The notes: a model not told the origin generated them from the sequence alone. Numbered from the stretch's first letter, positions 44,621-56,440 are shown. The stretch: 64,000 nt of DNA from Tenrec ecaudatus (GCF_050624435.1 NC_134539.1:48826001-48890000), one strand, 5' to 3'. Numbers and translations: made by a program.

Positions 44621-45689
44621 ACCCAGCAGCAGGTAACAACTCCCCACCACCCGATAAAACCTCAGCTCCGCCGGAAGTCACAGCCACATCCTCATGGACC
44701 AGGTACTGGATGCACCGTCTCGTCTAGAGGAGGGTGAATTCCGCCTCATCGGGCTAACAGAATGTGCAGTGCCGATGGGCCTGCCCTCAGCCACCCCTAG
44801 GCAGGCAAGAGCTCTTTCTGTAACCAGCAGTCCTGCCTGTAAAGAATTCCAAAACTATGCACCCTAACATCAGCCACTTTCTGAGCCAGCACAAACTACT
44901 TCTAGACCAGGTACCATGACCCTAGACATCAGCTAGGCCAACAGAGACTCATTTTAGGACCAAGACAGCCCCAAACCCTCCCATCCGCCCAGAGTTCCTT
45001 GACTGGCAGAGGACAATGACCTCATACCAGTCTTTACTTATTCTTTTTAAAATTTAATTTTCCTGTTTTTTCCTTTCTCTGGTTCCTTTTTTCTTTCTTT
45101 TCTTCTGTTTCTCTTTTGCTTTTCCATTTCATTGTCTTTCTAGTTTCTCTGTTTTTTTTCTTATTCTTTTGTTTTTCTCCTGCCTAGTTTTGTTTTTTGT
45201 GCATTTATTTCTTTTTCCTATAGTCTTTCTTTTTTCAGTGTTTTTTTAGTTATTCCATTATTTTTTCTTGCTGTTGGTTGCTTGTTTTCCCATGCTTTTG
45301 TTTGTTCCCTTTTGTTTTTGCATTGTTTGTGGGTCTGTTTTGTTTTCTCTTATTCTTACTTTTCTTTCCTTGTGCCAACTATCAGGAAACAACAACAGTC
45401 CTACACCACTCACCTGCACTCACAGCTCCTCAGCCCCAGCTAGGGCCTCTCAACTCCGTACTGCCTGAACAATGACAGACAGTGGTCAATATTGAATGCT
45501 AAGGAACGCAATCAACCATTGAAAACACCACCACAACAATGTTACCTTGGAGATAACAGATCATTTTAGTTCACAAAAAGAGGGGCCCACATAAATGCCA
45601 AAAGACAGAGTCAAAAAACCTTTCTGAGGAAGAAATGGCATTGGAATGATTTGATAAGGAGTTCAAGCTCCATCACATAAATAAAGCAA
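44621..45689 (+). other. Possible L1 5' region; T-rich tract
   Basis: A GC-richer segment (44,640-45,010) is followed by a T-rich tract (45,040-45,370) and then an A-rich stretch that leads into L1 ORF2. This could be a decayed L1 5' UTR/ORF1 region, but no ORF1 motif is readable. Low confidence. Confidence 0.3.
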
Positions 45690-46322
45690 AGGAAAAGAGC
45701 CACGTGATCATATCGATGGATGCAGAAAGGGCATTCGACAAAAATCCTGCACCCATTCGTGATAAAACACTCAAGCAAATAGGAATAGAAGGGAAATTCC
45801 TTCATGTAATGAGGTGTTATATATGCAAAACCAAGGGCCAGCGTTGCTCTCAACAGTTAAAAACTGAGAGCGCTCCCCTTTATAACTAGAAATGGGCAAG
45901 GATTCAGGTTTATACATAGTGTCTCTCTTCCTGCAGTTCTTGAAAGGCAGCGCTCAACACAAAAATGTGTCTCACCCCAGGTCAGGCACATCCATTTGGA
46001 TGGCCACTCGCTAGTGGGAAGTGTGTTTCTCTTGTCCTCCATGGTGGTCCAGACGGTCTCATGCATGTGCCAGCCTGGCACCTTCCTCTTTGCACCCCAC
46101 TGATCCACGACACCAAGAACAACAGGAAGAACCATGCAAAAATGTCCTTTATCACCAACCTGTTCAATGCTGTGCTACAAGTCTCAGTCAAAGGCATGGG
46201 GGGGCAGGAGGAGAGAGCTATTCAAGGCATCCAAGTGGGCAAAGCGGAAGTAACACTCTTTATTTGCAGATGATAAGATCCTACACATAAAAAATCCCAA
46301 AGATTAAGCACAAAAATTATTA
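45690..46322 (+). mobile_element. L1 ORF2 reverse-transcriptase fragment
   Basis: The frame at 45,704-45,889 reads the conserved L1 RT block M-D-A-E-R-A-F-D-K and K-T-L-K-Q-I-G-I-E-G-K-F. After a gap, 46,110-46,320 continues with 'atgtcctttatcaccaacc', 'ggcatccaagtgggcaaag' and 'tttgcagatgataagatcc'; the latter encodes the A-D-D active site. Broken by stops. Confidence 0.87.
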
Positions 46323-46326
46323 GAAC

Positions 46327-46765
46327 TGTTAGATTTCTTGGGTTGGAAATACCTCGGTTCTTAGCTTCATGTGACAAAGTGGGTTTTTATGAAGGAAAGA
46401 AGTGCCAGGCTTTATATGAACTGAACACAGGCAACCTGGTGGGACCGCAAACTCACACATCGCAGTCTGAGGCCAGAGAGACCGCTGCACAGTGGAGCAG
46501 ACAGCAGAGAAACAGCTGAAGAGCAGGAAGGCGGTGGTCTCCAGGTTCCAGCCTTTAGGGCCTGGGGCTGGGAGGTGTGATAGATGGTACTGGTTGACCC
46601 CATTGGCTGTATAAGCTCACCTGGCCTAGTTTGAGCCAACCCAGGTATACTGCCCACCTGACTCAGGCTTGAGTTGGCTCATACCCCTTAGTCTTCATTG
46701 GCTTCCAACCTCCCGTAGGACCTTCAGGCATGGAGAGAAATAACCCCCTATTCTGCTACCTAACA
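46327..46765 (-). repeat. Solo LTR 1 with 4-bp TSD
   Basis: Plus-strand ends TGTTAGATTTC ... CTACCTAACA, i.e. TG...CA, flanked by gaac at 46,323-46,326 and 46,766-46,769. The minus strand carries TATA-like 'tataaagcctgg' and U3 blocks shared with the LTR at 49.9 kb. The 4-bp TSD suggests a gammaretroviral-type integrase. It interrupts the L1 ORF2. Confidence 0.9.
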
Positions 46766-46769
46766 GAAC

Positions 46770-47106
46770 CAATGGAAAGATTCAGCAGAGTGGCAGAGTA
46801 TACTATCACTACACAAAGGTCCATTGGATCCCCTTCCAGGAGTGGGGGCCCTTTTTTTTTTCCTGTGAAGGGCCATTTGTATATTTAGAACATCATTTGT
46901 AAGGCGTACCAGTCAAACCGTTCACTAGCTTCCCTGTATTGTGATGGCTGGAACTGCATCTCCTTGGTGAAGCATGTGATGTGAGCTGGTGTTGATGAAC
47001 TAGGGCACGGGGTGGGGATGGGGCAGGGATATGTTGTAAAACCTGAGGGTCAGATGTTCCTCACCCCTACTTTACTCTAACAAAGAGAACTCTGAATGGA
47101 AATCAT
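46770..47106 (+). mobile_element. L1 ORF2 continuation, with an unassigned patch
   Basis: 46,785-46,840 continues the L1 theme after RT ('agagtggcagagtatactatc', 'cacaaaggtccattgg'). About 46,850-47,060 is unassigned, with a T-run at 46,852-46,861. L1 resumes near 47,090. Confidence 0.55.
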
Positions 47107-47119
47107 GAAAACAATATCA

Positions 47120-49079
47120 ACCAGTGGAGAGATCTGGGAGGCCAGCCCCAATCCCAACTACTAAGTGGATACCTGCCCCTCCCCCAAGAAGAATTTATTT
47201 CAAAGGACGGCATTGAATCTGCAGCTCTTGGAGAGGGACATATCTGATTGGAGCACATGGGAGCAGATGAAGGGGGAGGAGGAGAGAATAGAGCACATCC
47301 TAGCCCACCAGGCCTTGAGGACGATGACCCCAATTAGAGGAGCCAGTTCATAGAGAGGACCACATGGCCAGCCCCACTATGAGACATGACGCCCCTCACT
47401 GACCCATAACCCTACAGGGGACAGCACCAGACACACAGTGTGGGAATTGCACCCGATCTGATCCCGCCACACCCAGTCAAAACACTAAGGGGATGCAACA
47501 GAACAGCAAGGGAATGGAGTGGCGAGGTCCCCAGGGAATGCTGAAGGTGGACTTTGGGGCCATGGCATGGTGCCCCAACAGACTGGACTGGAAAACACTC
47601 CTAAAGGCCAACAAATGATCCTTGAATTAACCACAAGCTTTTCTTTCTTGTTGTGTTTTGTCATTGTTTTATTGTTGCTTGGTTTTGCTCTGTCTTGTTT
47701 TTGTGCATGTTATTATCTCCGCAGGTCTGTCTAAATAAAATAGGCTGGATGAACTATCTGGAGGAGAAAACAATGGGACCGACAGTTCCAGGGAGACATG
47801 GGAGAAGGGGAGGTGGAGGGAAAGGTAGTAGTGCTAACAAACCCAGGGGCAAGGGAACAACAAGTGATACAAATCGGTGGTGAGGTGGGTGTGGGCATGA
47901 TCAAGGGTAATGTAACCAAGAGGAATTGCTGAAACCAAGGTGGGGACTGAGCATGATAGTGGGACAGGAGGAAAGTTAAGGGAAATAGAGGTAAGAGCTG
48001 GGAGGCAAAGGACATTTATAGAGGTCTAGACAAAGTCATGTACATATGCAAATATATTTATATATGAGGATGGGGAAATAGATATAGGTGCATATATTTA
48101 TAGGTTTAGTATTAAGGCAGCAGAAGGACATTGGGCCTCTACTCAATTACTCCCTCAATGCAAGAATACTTTCTTCTATTAAATTTGCATTCTATGATGC
48201 TCTCCTTCCTGACACAACCACTAAGACAAAGCGAATGAATAAGAAAATGTGGTGAAGAAAGCTGATGGTTCCCAGCTATCAAAAGATAAAGCATCTGGGG
48301 TCTTAAAGGCTTGAAGGTAAACAAGTGGCCATTTAACTCAAAAGCAACAAAACCCACATGGAAGAAGCACACCAGCTGGTGCGATCATCAGGTGTCAAAG
48401 GGACCAGTTATCAGGCATCATCAGAGCAAAAAATCTTACCATAGTGAATGAGGTGGAGAGTGCAGAGTGGAGACCCAAAGCCCATTTGTAGGCCACTGGA
48501 CATCCCCTGACAGAGGGGTCTTGGAAAGGAGATGAGTCAGTCAGGGCATGATATAGCAATGATGAAAAATACAACTTTCCTCTAGTTCCTAATGCTTCCT
48601 CTGCCCCCCGCCCCCGGCCCCCACTATCATGATCCGAATTCTCCCTTGCAAGTCTGGCTAGACCAGAGGATGTACACTGGTACAGGTAGGAAATGGAAAC
48701 ACAGGGAATCCAGGGCGGGTGATTCCTTCAGGACCAGTGGTGTGAGTGGCAATACTGGGAGTGTAGAGGAAGGGTGGGTTGGAAAGGGGGAACTGATTAC
48801 AAGGATCTACATGTAGCCACAACAGAAAAGTGGGTGAAGGGAGATGTCGGACAGGGCAAGATATGACCAAATAATAATTTATAAAGTATCAAGGGTTCAT
48901 GAGGGAAGGGGGAGCGGGGAGGGAAGGGAAAATGAGGACCTGATGCCAGGGGCTTAAGTGGAGAGCAAATGTTTTGAGAATGATGAGGGCAATGAATGTA
49001 CAAATGTGCTTTACACAATTGATGTATGTATGGATTGTGATAAGAGTTGTATGAGCCCCTAATAAGACGATTAAAAAAA
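47120..49079 (+). mobile_element. 1.96-kb L1-mobilised insertion (longest copy of the 3'-end family)
   Basis: Flanked by a perfect 13-bp TSD, gaaaacaatatca (47,107-47,119 and 49,080-49,092). Starts 'accagtggagagatctggg', passes 'ccaaagtc'-type blocks, 'aggtctgtctaaataaaatag', 'ctatcaaaag', 'aagcccacatggaagaagc', and ends 'gagcccctaataagacga' plus A7. It contains no ORF2 sequence, so it is either an L1 with a very long 3' UTR truncated inside it, or a separate non-autonomous family. It inserted into the older L1 ORF2. Confidence 0.93.
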
Positions 49080-49092
49080 GAAAACAATATCA

Positions 49093-49740
49093 CTTACAAC
49101 AGCCACACAAAAGATGAAAAACCAAACACTCAATACTCCCATTGAGTCTGCTGGCACTCATAGCCACCCTATAGGACAGAGCGAACCGCTCCCTACGGCT
49201 TTGGAGGCTATAAATATCTGTGGGAGCAGATAGCTTTCTCTTTTCCCTCTGAACTAACTGGTGGGCTTGAACTGCTGACCTTGTAGTGGGTCGTCCAACG
49301 TGTAACCAACTATGTCACGAGGGTTCCTTAGGAATCAATCTAACAAGAGAAACAAAAAATTATGCAAAGAAAACTGCAAAATAGAGAGAGAGAGACGGGG
49401 GGCGGCTAAGTGTTTATCAATAGGAAAGTTTAACTCTGTGAAAGTGTCAATGCTACCCAAAGTGATCTAACGATGCAATGAAATCCCAATCCAGATTCCA
49501 CCATCATTCTTTAGAGATGAAAAAAGTAATCACTCAATTTATATGTGAAGGTAACAGACCCTAAATAAGCAAAGCACTACTAACGAGGAAAACAGATAGG
49601 CAGCCTCACATTCCCCAATTTCAAAACCTACTGCACAGCTTGGTCAAGCAGCTTGGTACTGGTACAATGATGCATAGGCCAAAGGAACAGAATTGAGAAT
49701 TTATTAATCCACCCACCTGCAATATATTGCTTTATCCTTT
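49093..49740 (+). mobile_element. L1 ORF2 C-terminal part, split by a SINE
   Basis: After the TSD the host L1 resumes ('cttacaacagccacacaaaag'). It continues beyond the SINE with 'aggaatcaatctaacaagag', 'atgaaatcccaatccagatt', 'cagcctcacattccccaatt' and 'cagcttggtactggtac', all L1 ORF2 C-terminal themes. Contains a (GA)n run near 49,383-49,396. Confidence 0.8.
49125..49330 (-). mobile_element. AfroSINE-type SINE nested in L1
   Basis: Antisense: 'ctcccattgagtctgctggc', 'ggctttggaggctataaata', 'gtgggcttgaactgctgacc', 'gtgtaaccaactatgtcacg'. Confidence 0.85.
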
Positions 49741-49885
49741 TGGACTTCTCCAATGAAGCAGAACAATAGCTAGGGTATTATGGACATGTACAAGTAAATA
49801 AAAAAGTATTTCTGTTAGCATTCTAGTTCATACCTGCATGGATTTATCCCAAACCAAACATGTATCTATGATTAATGAATGGATA

Positions 49886-50497
49886 CGTTAGGTTTCTCGG
49901 ATGGGTAATACTTCGGTTCTTGGCTTCGCCTGAGAAAGAATTCAAGCCAAAGGCTTGTCTGTAATCCAAGTGGGTTTTTATAAAGGACAGAAGTTTCAGG
50001 TTTTACTGTCTCTAAAGAGTACACACTATTTCAGGGAAGCATGCCAAACTGCGTGACAGCTGCGCTGGGACCCGCCTCTGAACGTGGGCAACCTCTGTGG
50101 GGCTGCTCACACACACGTGGTGACCTGAGGCCAGAGAGATGGTGGCCCTGCAAAGCAGGGGCAGGAGCAGGGTCAAAGTGAGAAGGGCAGAAGGGTCGGC
50201 CATCCCCGCTGTCAAGGTATTTTAAACCTCTGGCTGGGGAGGTGTGGTTGAAGGTATTTGTTGACCCCATTGGCTGAATTAAGCTCACTTGAGCCTGGAC
50301 CTAGTTTGGGCCGCCCAGGTGTAATGCCCATCTGGCTTGGGTGGGAAGGAGGTCCTGAACTGGAGCATGCCCAGTTAAAATCATTATGGGTGGCTAATGC
50401 TTGCCTGATTTTTCCTTTCCCAACCTCCTGTAGGGGCCTTGTGCAGGCATGGGAGGGACTATCCCCTTTAACCTTTTCCCTATTCTGCTTCCTAACA
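49886..50497 (-). repeat. Solo LTR 2 with 4-bp TSD
   Basis: Same family as 46,327-46,765 but longer (612 bp). Ends CGTTAGGTTTC ... CCTAACA; the terminal TG has decayed to CG. Flanked by gata at 49,882-49,885 and 50,498-50,501. Shares 'gtgggttttta', 'tgaggccagagaga', 'gttgaccccattggctg' and 'tattctgc' with its sister. Confidence 0.9.
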
Positions 50498-50501
50498 GAT
50501 A

Positions 50502-51374
50502 CAGACTTGTTCTCTCAGTAACACGCTTTTCAAGCTCATTTGGGTCCCTTAAGAAACAAAACAAAACAAAAAAAACCACTTTTTGTGGTGTCAGGAAAAA
50601 TTATTTTGAGATCGGGGTTAATATAAAAATCTTAACAAGACTCAACTAGACACCTTCCCAGATCACTTAAAGTTTGCCGTGAATTTATGAGACTGTTTCC
50701 TCACTTAAAACAAGAGTTTTTAGATGGATCAAACATTTTATAAAAGGTAGGGAAGATATTAAAGATGAGCCAAGAGGGAAGACCATCAATCCTAATGAAT
50801 GAAGAAACTGTGGTGGGAGAAAACTGTAGAGCTACCATTCATGTGAAGTTGGGTATTTTCAGTCTCAAGTGAATATCTTGGTCTCCGGAAGCTTTTGGCT
50901 AGATGATGTGCCAAAAGGTTGCCTAACTATCATTTAGCCCAAAGTGCTGGTTTTTCCATCAATATTTCAAGCAAGATTGAAGTTAACGAGGATGGTTTTA
51001 TGGAATGAATCATACCCTGCACAAGTATTGGCTTTACCTCTACAATCCAGAGAGCAAGGTTCATGCAAAACAGAATCTTCCTAGGGAAAGATTCAAGGTA
51101 GAGAGGTCAATGCAGAAGGCAACTCTTTTTAAGGTTCCAAAGGGGTAATCTTGATAGATTTTCTCAAAGGACACAAGACAGACATGGAGGTTTATAATGA
51201 AAAAGTTTTGTAAAAACTGAGAACTACAAGGTGTGACAAGAAAGTTGGGTGAGGATTTTTTCCCTTCAAGACAAAGCACCTGCTCATTCTTTGAGGTTGG
51301 CAAGCTCTATGAGAATTTTGTTGGGAAACCTTACTTATCCCATCTGCTTCGCAGATATGATTTTGCTTTTTCAG
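50502..51374. other. Mostly unannotated
   Basis: A possible short L1 continuation lies near 50,590-50,680 ('tcttaacaagactcaactag'); otherwise nothing is recognised. Confidence 0.4.
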
Positions 51375-52640
51375 ACTTTTTAAAATACTAAATCATTTTA
51401 CTGGGGGCTTTTACATATATTATAGCAATCCATACACCCATTCTATCAAGCAGACATGTACAAATTGTTGGTGTCAACAATTTCTAAGCATTTTCTTTCT
51501 TCTTGAGCCCTTTGATATCAGCTCCTCTTTTTTCCTCCCACCACACCCATGAATCCTTAATCTATTATGTATTATTATTTATACATATCTTACACTTCCC
51601 ATTCTATCCTTTTGGCTACTATCCTGGTATTCTTCCCACCTGAGGGAGGCGGGTGTTATTCTGCTGTCATTGCTAAATCCATTCTCACTTCCCTCCTTCA
51701 TTGCCATTCTCCCTCACCTCTCCTACCCTCCAGAATCATTACTCCCATTACTGATTCTGAGGGGGCTTGTCTTTCCTGAAGTCCTTCTATTGAAAGCTCT
51801 TGTCTGTGCTGCTGTATGTACACCATTCAAGTGGGATTTTCAAGGTAGGACTGAAATCATAATAGTCGAGGGAGGGAGGCTTAAAGAACTAGAGGAGTGT
51901 TGTGTGTTTTGTCAGCACTAAACTGCCACATAGATGCATTTTCTCCTCCACGCAGCTCTTCTGTGCAGGAACGCCCAATTATCCAGAGATGGGCTCTGGG
52001 TCTCCACCTTGACCCCTTTTCATCACCTCAAGGTTGTTTATCTTTGAATTTCTGATGCCTGTCCCAGTTGATACTTCATGATCACAGTCTGGTGTGCTTC
52101 TTCCATGTGGGCTTTGTTGTTTCCCTGCTGGAAGGCCACTTGTTTGGCTTCAAGCTTTTAAGGTTCCAGACACTATAACTTTTATTTTATTTTTTTCCTT
52201 CAGTCTTTTTATTCATCATGCATTTTAGCCTACAAACCAGCTTTCATATTAAAGTTTGTGATTAAAATTAAATAAAGGAAGCATATTGGGATAAAACTTC
52301 CCCTTCTTTCTTTTTTTTAAAAAACATTTTATTAGGGGCACATACAACTCTTATCACAATCCATGCATATACATACATCAATTGTATAAAGCACATCTGT
52401 ACATTTTTGTCCTAATCATTTTCTTTCTTTTCTTTTTTTTACATTTTATTAGGGGCTCATACAACTCTTATCACAAACACTATAACTTTTAATAGCTGAA
52501 CACCACCTGCTTTCTTCACCCTCTTTGATTATGCACCCAGTTTGTCTTCAGCAATTTTATTGGGGCAGTGGGCATCACCAATGACACATTATTAGAACAA
52601 AGTGTTCTCATGTTGAGGGAATACTTCAGTTGAGGCCCAG
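51375..52640 (-). mobile_element. L1-type 3' end, older copy (interrupted)
   Basis: Antisense copy from 'aatcattttactgggggctttt' through 'cttcttccatgtgggctttg' to 'agcaattttattggggcag'. It is more diverged than the 40- and 54-kb copies. It is split by a 292-bp insertion at 52,185-52,476. Confidence 0.78.
52185..52476 (-). mobile_element. 292-bp L1-type insertion with serial 3' transduction
   Basis: Perfect 15-bp TSD, acactataactttta (52,170-52,184 and 52,477-52,491). In minus orientation it reads: (1) the last ~37 bp of the L1-type 3' end plus an A-rich run; (2) a second, longer 3' end (~110 bp) plus an A-rich run; (3) ~125 bp of unrelated sequence ending with its own AATAAA and an A-rich tail (52,185-52,315). 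This is the layout expected when read-through RNA from a source locus is retrotransposed. Confidence 0.85.
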
Positions 52641-52744
52641 ATTCATACTTCTTTTTACTCAGCAAACTCAGAGAACATTGTAAAGAAACACAATCTGAGT
52701 CCTTTGAAAATGCCGAAACGTAGTGTAAATGGAAACATGTAGAA

Positions 52745-53095
52745 TGCTTTGGGGAAGGGTTACGAGATGGAAACACTGCCTTAACAAATGTATACCCATC
52801 ACAAGGTTGGATATGTAGCCCACCCCCAGGGGACAAATAACAGAAATGTGGATAAAGGAAGATAACAAACAGTGTAAGACACGAAATCACAACAATAATA
52901 TATAATTGATTAAGGATTCACAAGGGTAGGAAGGTGGGGGAGGGGGGAAAGCAGAGCTGATATCACAAGCTCAAGTAGAAAGAAAATGTTTTGGAAATGT
53001 TACTGGCAACATATGTACAAGTGTGTTTAATACAATTGAATGATGGATTGTTATAAGACTTGTAAGAGCCCCCAATAAAATGATTAATAAAAAAA
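52745..53095 (+). mobile_element. L1-type 3' end, older copy
   Basis: Sense copy: 'ggggacaaataacagaaatg', 'tgtaagacacgaaatcac', 'gattaaggattcacaagg', 'gtaagagcccccaataaaatg', then A-rich tail. Confidence 0.78.
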
Positions 53096-53581
53096 TAAAA
53101 ATAAAATCATCTTCACTTGTGCCCATAGAGGGGGGAGGAGTATAAACCTAAACCTAGATGAAGAATATGTCAAAAATACATATCAAAATCACTTCATGTT
53201 TTTGTTTAATAAAGGTCTCTATGATTTGGCAGCAATATTTTTTGTTCCTCTTACATTATTATAGTCCCATTGCCTATAACTGAACATTTAGCTCCCTATC
53301 TTTGTTTTATTGTTAGTAGTTAAAACAGTTCTGAAGACCCAGGCGTTTCAGAGTGGAACTGCTCTATAAGGTTTCCCTGGCTGTAATTTTTAAGGAATTA
53401 TCCAGTTTAGGTTGGACACTGTGTCCTTTGCTATTTAAGACATCTCAACACTGAAATTCAGAAAAACAAATCTTTGAAATGAAGACAGATTCTGGGTCAC
53501 ATTTACCTGAATTCTGAATTTGGTGGGAAAGTCCAGAATGCGCTGACTATTTGGAAGACTTACTTTATCCCACCTTCACTA
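53096..53581. other. No recognisable feature
   Basis: AT-rich unassigned sequence. Confidence 0.45.
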
Positions 53582-53790
53582 AGAGGAGCTCTGAAGCTGA
53601 TGTGGGTTAGACACTGGGCTACTAACCAACCTAATGGTCAGCAATTCAAACCCATCTGCTCCTTCCCAGGAGAAAGACAACGCTTCTGTGAGGATCAACA
53701 GTCTCAAAAACCCTAAGGAGCAGTTTCACTCTGTCCTATAGGGTCGCTCAGATTTGGAATCAGCTTGATGGCCGTGGATTTGGATGTTTA
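53582..53790 (+). mobile_element. AfroSINE-type SINE, near full length
   Basis: 'gagctctgaagctgatgtgg', 'ggctactaaccaacctaatgg', 'caattcaaacccatctgctc', 'cagtctcaaaaaccctaagg', 'cctatagggtcgctcag', 'atcagcttgatggccg'. Confidence 0.88.
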
Positions 53791-53909
53791 TATTTCCAAG
53801 GTTTATTGATATTTCCTTTCATTAAAAATGGGTTGTTATATGCTTCTTCACATTTATGATAACAATTTAAAATTATACCTATAACTAAACAGTGACTTAA
53901 AAATAATTT

Positions 53910-55723
53910 TTTAATCATTGTATTAGGGGCTCATACAACTCTCACAATCCATACATACATCAGTTGTGTAAAGAACATTTATACATTCATTGCCCTCATC
54001 ATTCTCAAAACATTTGCTCTCCACTTAAGCCCCTAACATCAGATCCTCATTTTTTCCCCTTCCTCGCTGCTTCCCCTACCTCATGAACCCTTGATAATTT
54101 ATAAATTATTATTTTGTCATATCTTGCCCTGTCTGACGCCTCCTTTCACCCACTTTTCTGTTGTCCGTCCCCCAGAGAAGAGGTCACATGTAGATCCTTG
54201 TAATCGGTTCCCACTTTCCAAGCCACCCTCCCTCTATGTTCCCAGTATCGCCACTCAAACCACTGATCCTGAAGGGATCATCTGCCCTGGATTCCCTGTG
54301 TTTCCAGTTCTTATATGTATCAGTGTACATCCTCTGGTCTAGCCAGACTTGCAAGGAAGAATTCGGATCATGATAGTGGGGGGGGAGGGGGCGGAGGAAG
54401 CATTAGGAACTAGAGGAATTTTCATCATTGCTATATCGCACCCTGACTGGCTCATCTCCTCCACAGACCCTTCTGTAAGGGGATATCCAGTGACCTACAA
54501 ATGGGCTTTGGGTCTCCAATTCACACTCCCCCCCTTATTCACTATAAGATTTTTCTTTTCTGATGATGCCTGATCCCTTCGACACCTCGTGATTGCACAG
54601 GTTGGCGTTCTTCTTCCTTGTGGGCTTTGCTGCTTCTGAGCTAGATGGCTGCCTGTTTACCTTCAAGCTTTTAAGACCCCAGATGCTATATCTTTTGATA
54701 GCCGGGCACCATCAACTTTCTTCACCACATTTGCTTTGCACCCATTTGTCTTCAGCAATCATATCATGGAGGTCAGCACACAATGATAGGATTTTTTTCT
54801 TTGATGCCTGATAACTGATCCCTTCAGCACCTCATGATCACACAGGCTGGTATGCTTCTTCCATGTGGGCTTTGTTGCTTCTGAACTAGATGGCCGCTTG
54901 TTTACCTTTACGCCTTTAAGACCCCAGATGCTATATCTTTTGATAGCCGGGCACCATCAGCTTTCTTCACCACATTTTCTTATTCACTCGCTTTGTCTTC
55001 AGTGGATGTGTTGGGAAGGTGAGCATCACAGAATGCCAGTTTAATAGAAGAAAATATTCTTGTATTGAGGGAGTATTTGAGTGGAAGTCCAATGTCCTTA
55101 TGCTACCTTAATACTAAATCTATAAATATATGCACATAGATCTATTTCCTCATCCTCATATATAAATATATTTGCATATGCACATGTCTTTATCTAGACC
55201 TCTATAAATGCCCTTTGCCTCTCAGCTCTTTCCTCTATTTCCCTTGACTTTCTCTTGTCCCACTATCATGCTCAGTCCCCACCAGGGTTTCAGCAATTTC
55301 TCTTGGTTACATTACCCTTGATCATGCCAAAGCAGGCCTCCCACACCCTCCTCACCACCAATTTGGATCACTTGTTGTTCTCTTGTCCCTAGGTTTGTTA
55401 ACACCACTACCTTTCCCCACACCTCCCCCTCTCCCATGTCCCCCCAAACTGCCAGTCCCATTGTTTTCTCCTCCAGATTGTTCATCCAGCCTATCTTATT
55501 TAGACAGACCTGTGGAGATAATAACATGCACAAAAATAAAACAGAGCAAAACCAAGCAACAATATACAACAAAAACAACATACCAATGACAAAAACAACT
55601 ACCAAAACTCAAGAAAGAAAAGCTTGTAGTTAATTCAAGGATCATTTGTTGGCCTTTTGGAGTCTTTTCCAGTCCAGTCTCTTGGGGAACCACACTCTGG
55701 CCCCAAAGTCCACCTTCAGCATA
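53910..55723 (-). mobile_element. 1.8-kb L1-type 3' end with duplicated module and 15-bp TSD
   Basis: Flanked by acttaaaaataattt (53,895-53,909 and 55,724-55,738). Its sense start ('gctgaaggtggactttgg') corresponds to about 47,540 in the longest copy, so it is 5' truncated. The ~245-bp module is present twice (about 54,560-54,765 and 54,800-55,000). No open reading frame over 100 codons. Confidence 0.93.
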
Positions 55724-55738
55724 ACTTAAAAATAATTT

Positions 55739-56440
55739 GATATAACTTTTGAATCATAAAATGACTAGATCAGGGACTTAGTCTTAATAAATTCAATGTC
55801 CATTTGGTACATATTCACAGAAATTTTTGTGACTTTTTCTGTAGATTCTGAGCTGCAAACACATTCAAAATGACCCCACCATATTTTCATGTAGACTAGA
55901 CTCTGAAATCTTTGCTGTAAATCCTGGTACACTTTATTCTCAGGATTTCTTCAGATATTTATTATTAAAGTGATTTTTAACACCTATGTGACACCAGTGT
56001 TTTTGAATGTTCCATGTCTATCCAAGTACTTTTCTAATCTTTTTTTTTTTTTTTTGCTTATGTGAAATTCTTTATTTTTCCCATGGAGTAAAGTTTAGGT
56101 ATATTTGTTTATTCTTTACCACTCAATTATATTTCTCCTGTTTCATGATTGTTCTCTAATTACATTTATTTCAGATTGCCTAAACGAGGCATGTGAGCAA
56201 CAAGATGAGATTTATAGGATATTCTGGTTGTGTAATAAAAAAAACTTTGGAGCGTTGTATGTTTCTGTCACAGAGAGAATGATTAGCTTAAGAAAATCTT
56301 TATAAATATAGTGAGTGTATTGTTTATAGGTAGGAAGCAGTAAGAGGAGAAATGGAGAAAACAACAAAATAATGATATAGATAAAATTGGTGGAGTGAAT
56401 AAATATCTGCTATTAATAATGAAACTCTCATAAAATTGTT
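55739..56440. other. No recognisable feature
   Basis: AT-rich unassigned sequence with a T-run near 56,040-56,055. Confidence 0.45.

Noticed and set aside
51225-51300. Mariner terminal repeat ('gtgacaagaaagttgggtg')
   Set aside because: No matching second terminus and no transposase sequence nearby; likely chance similarity.
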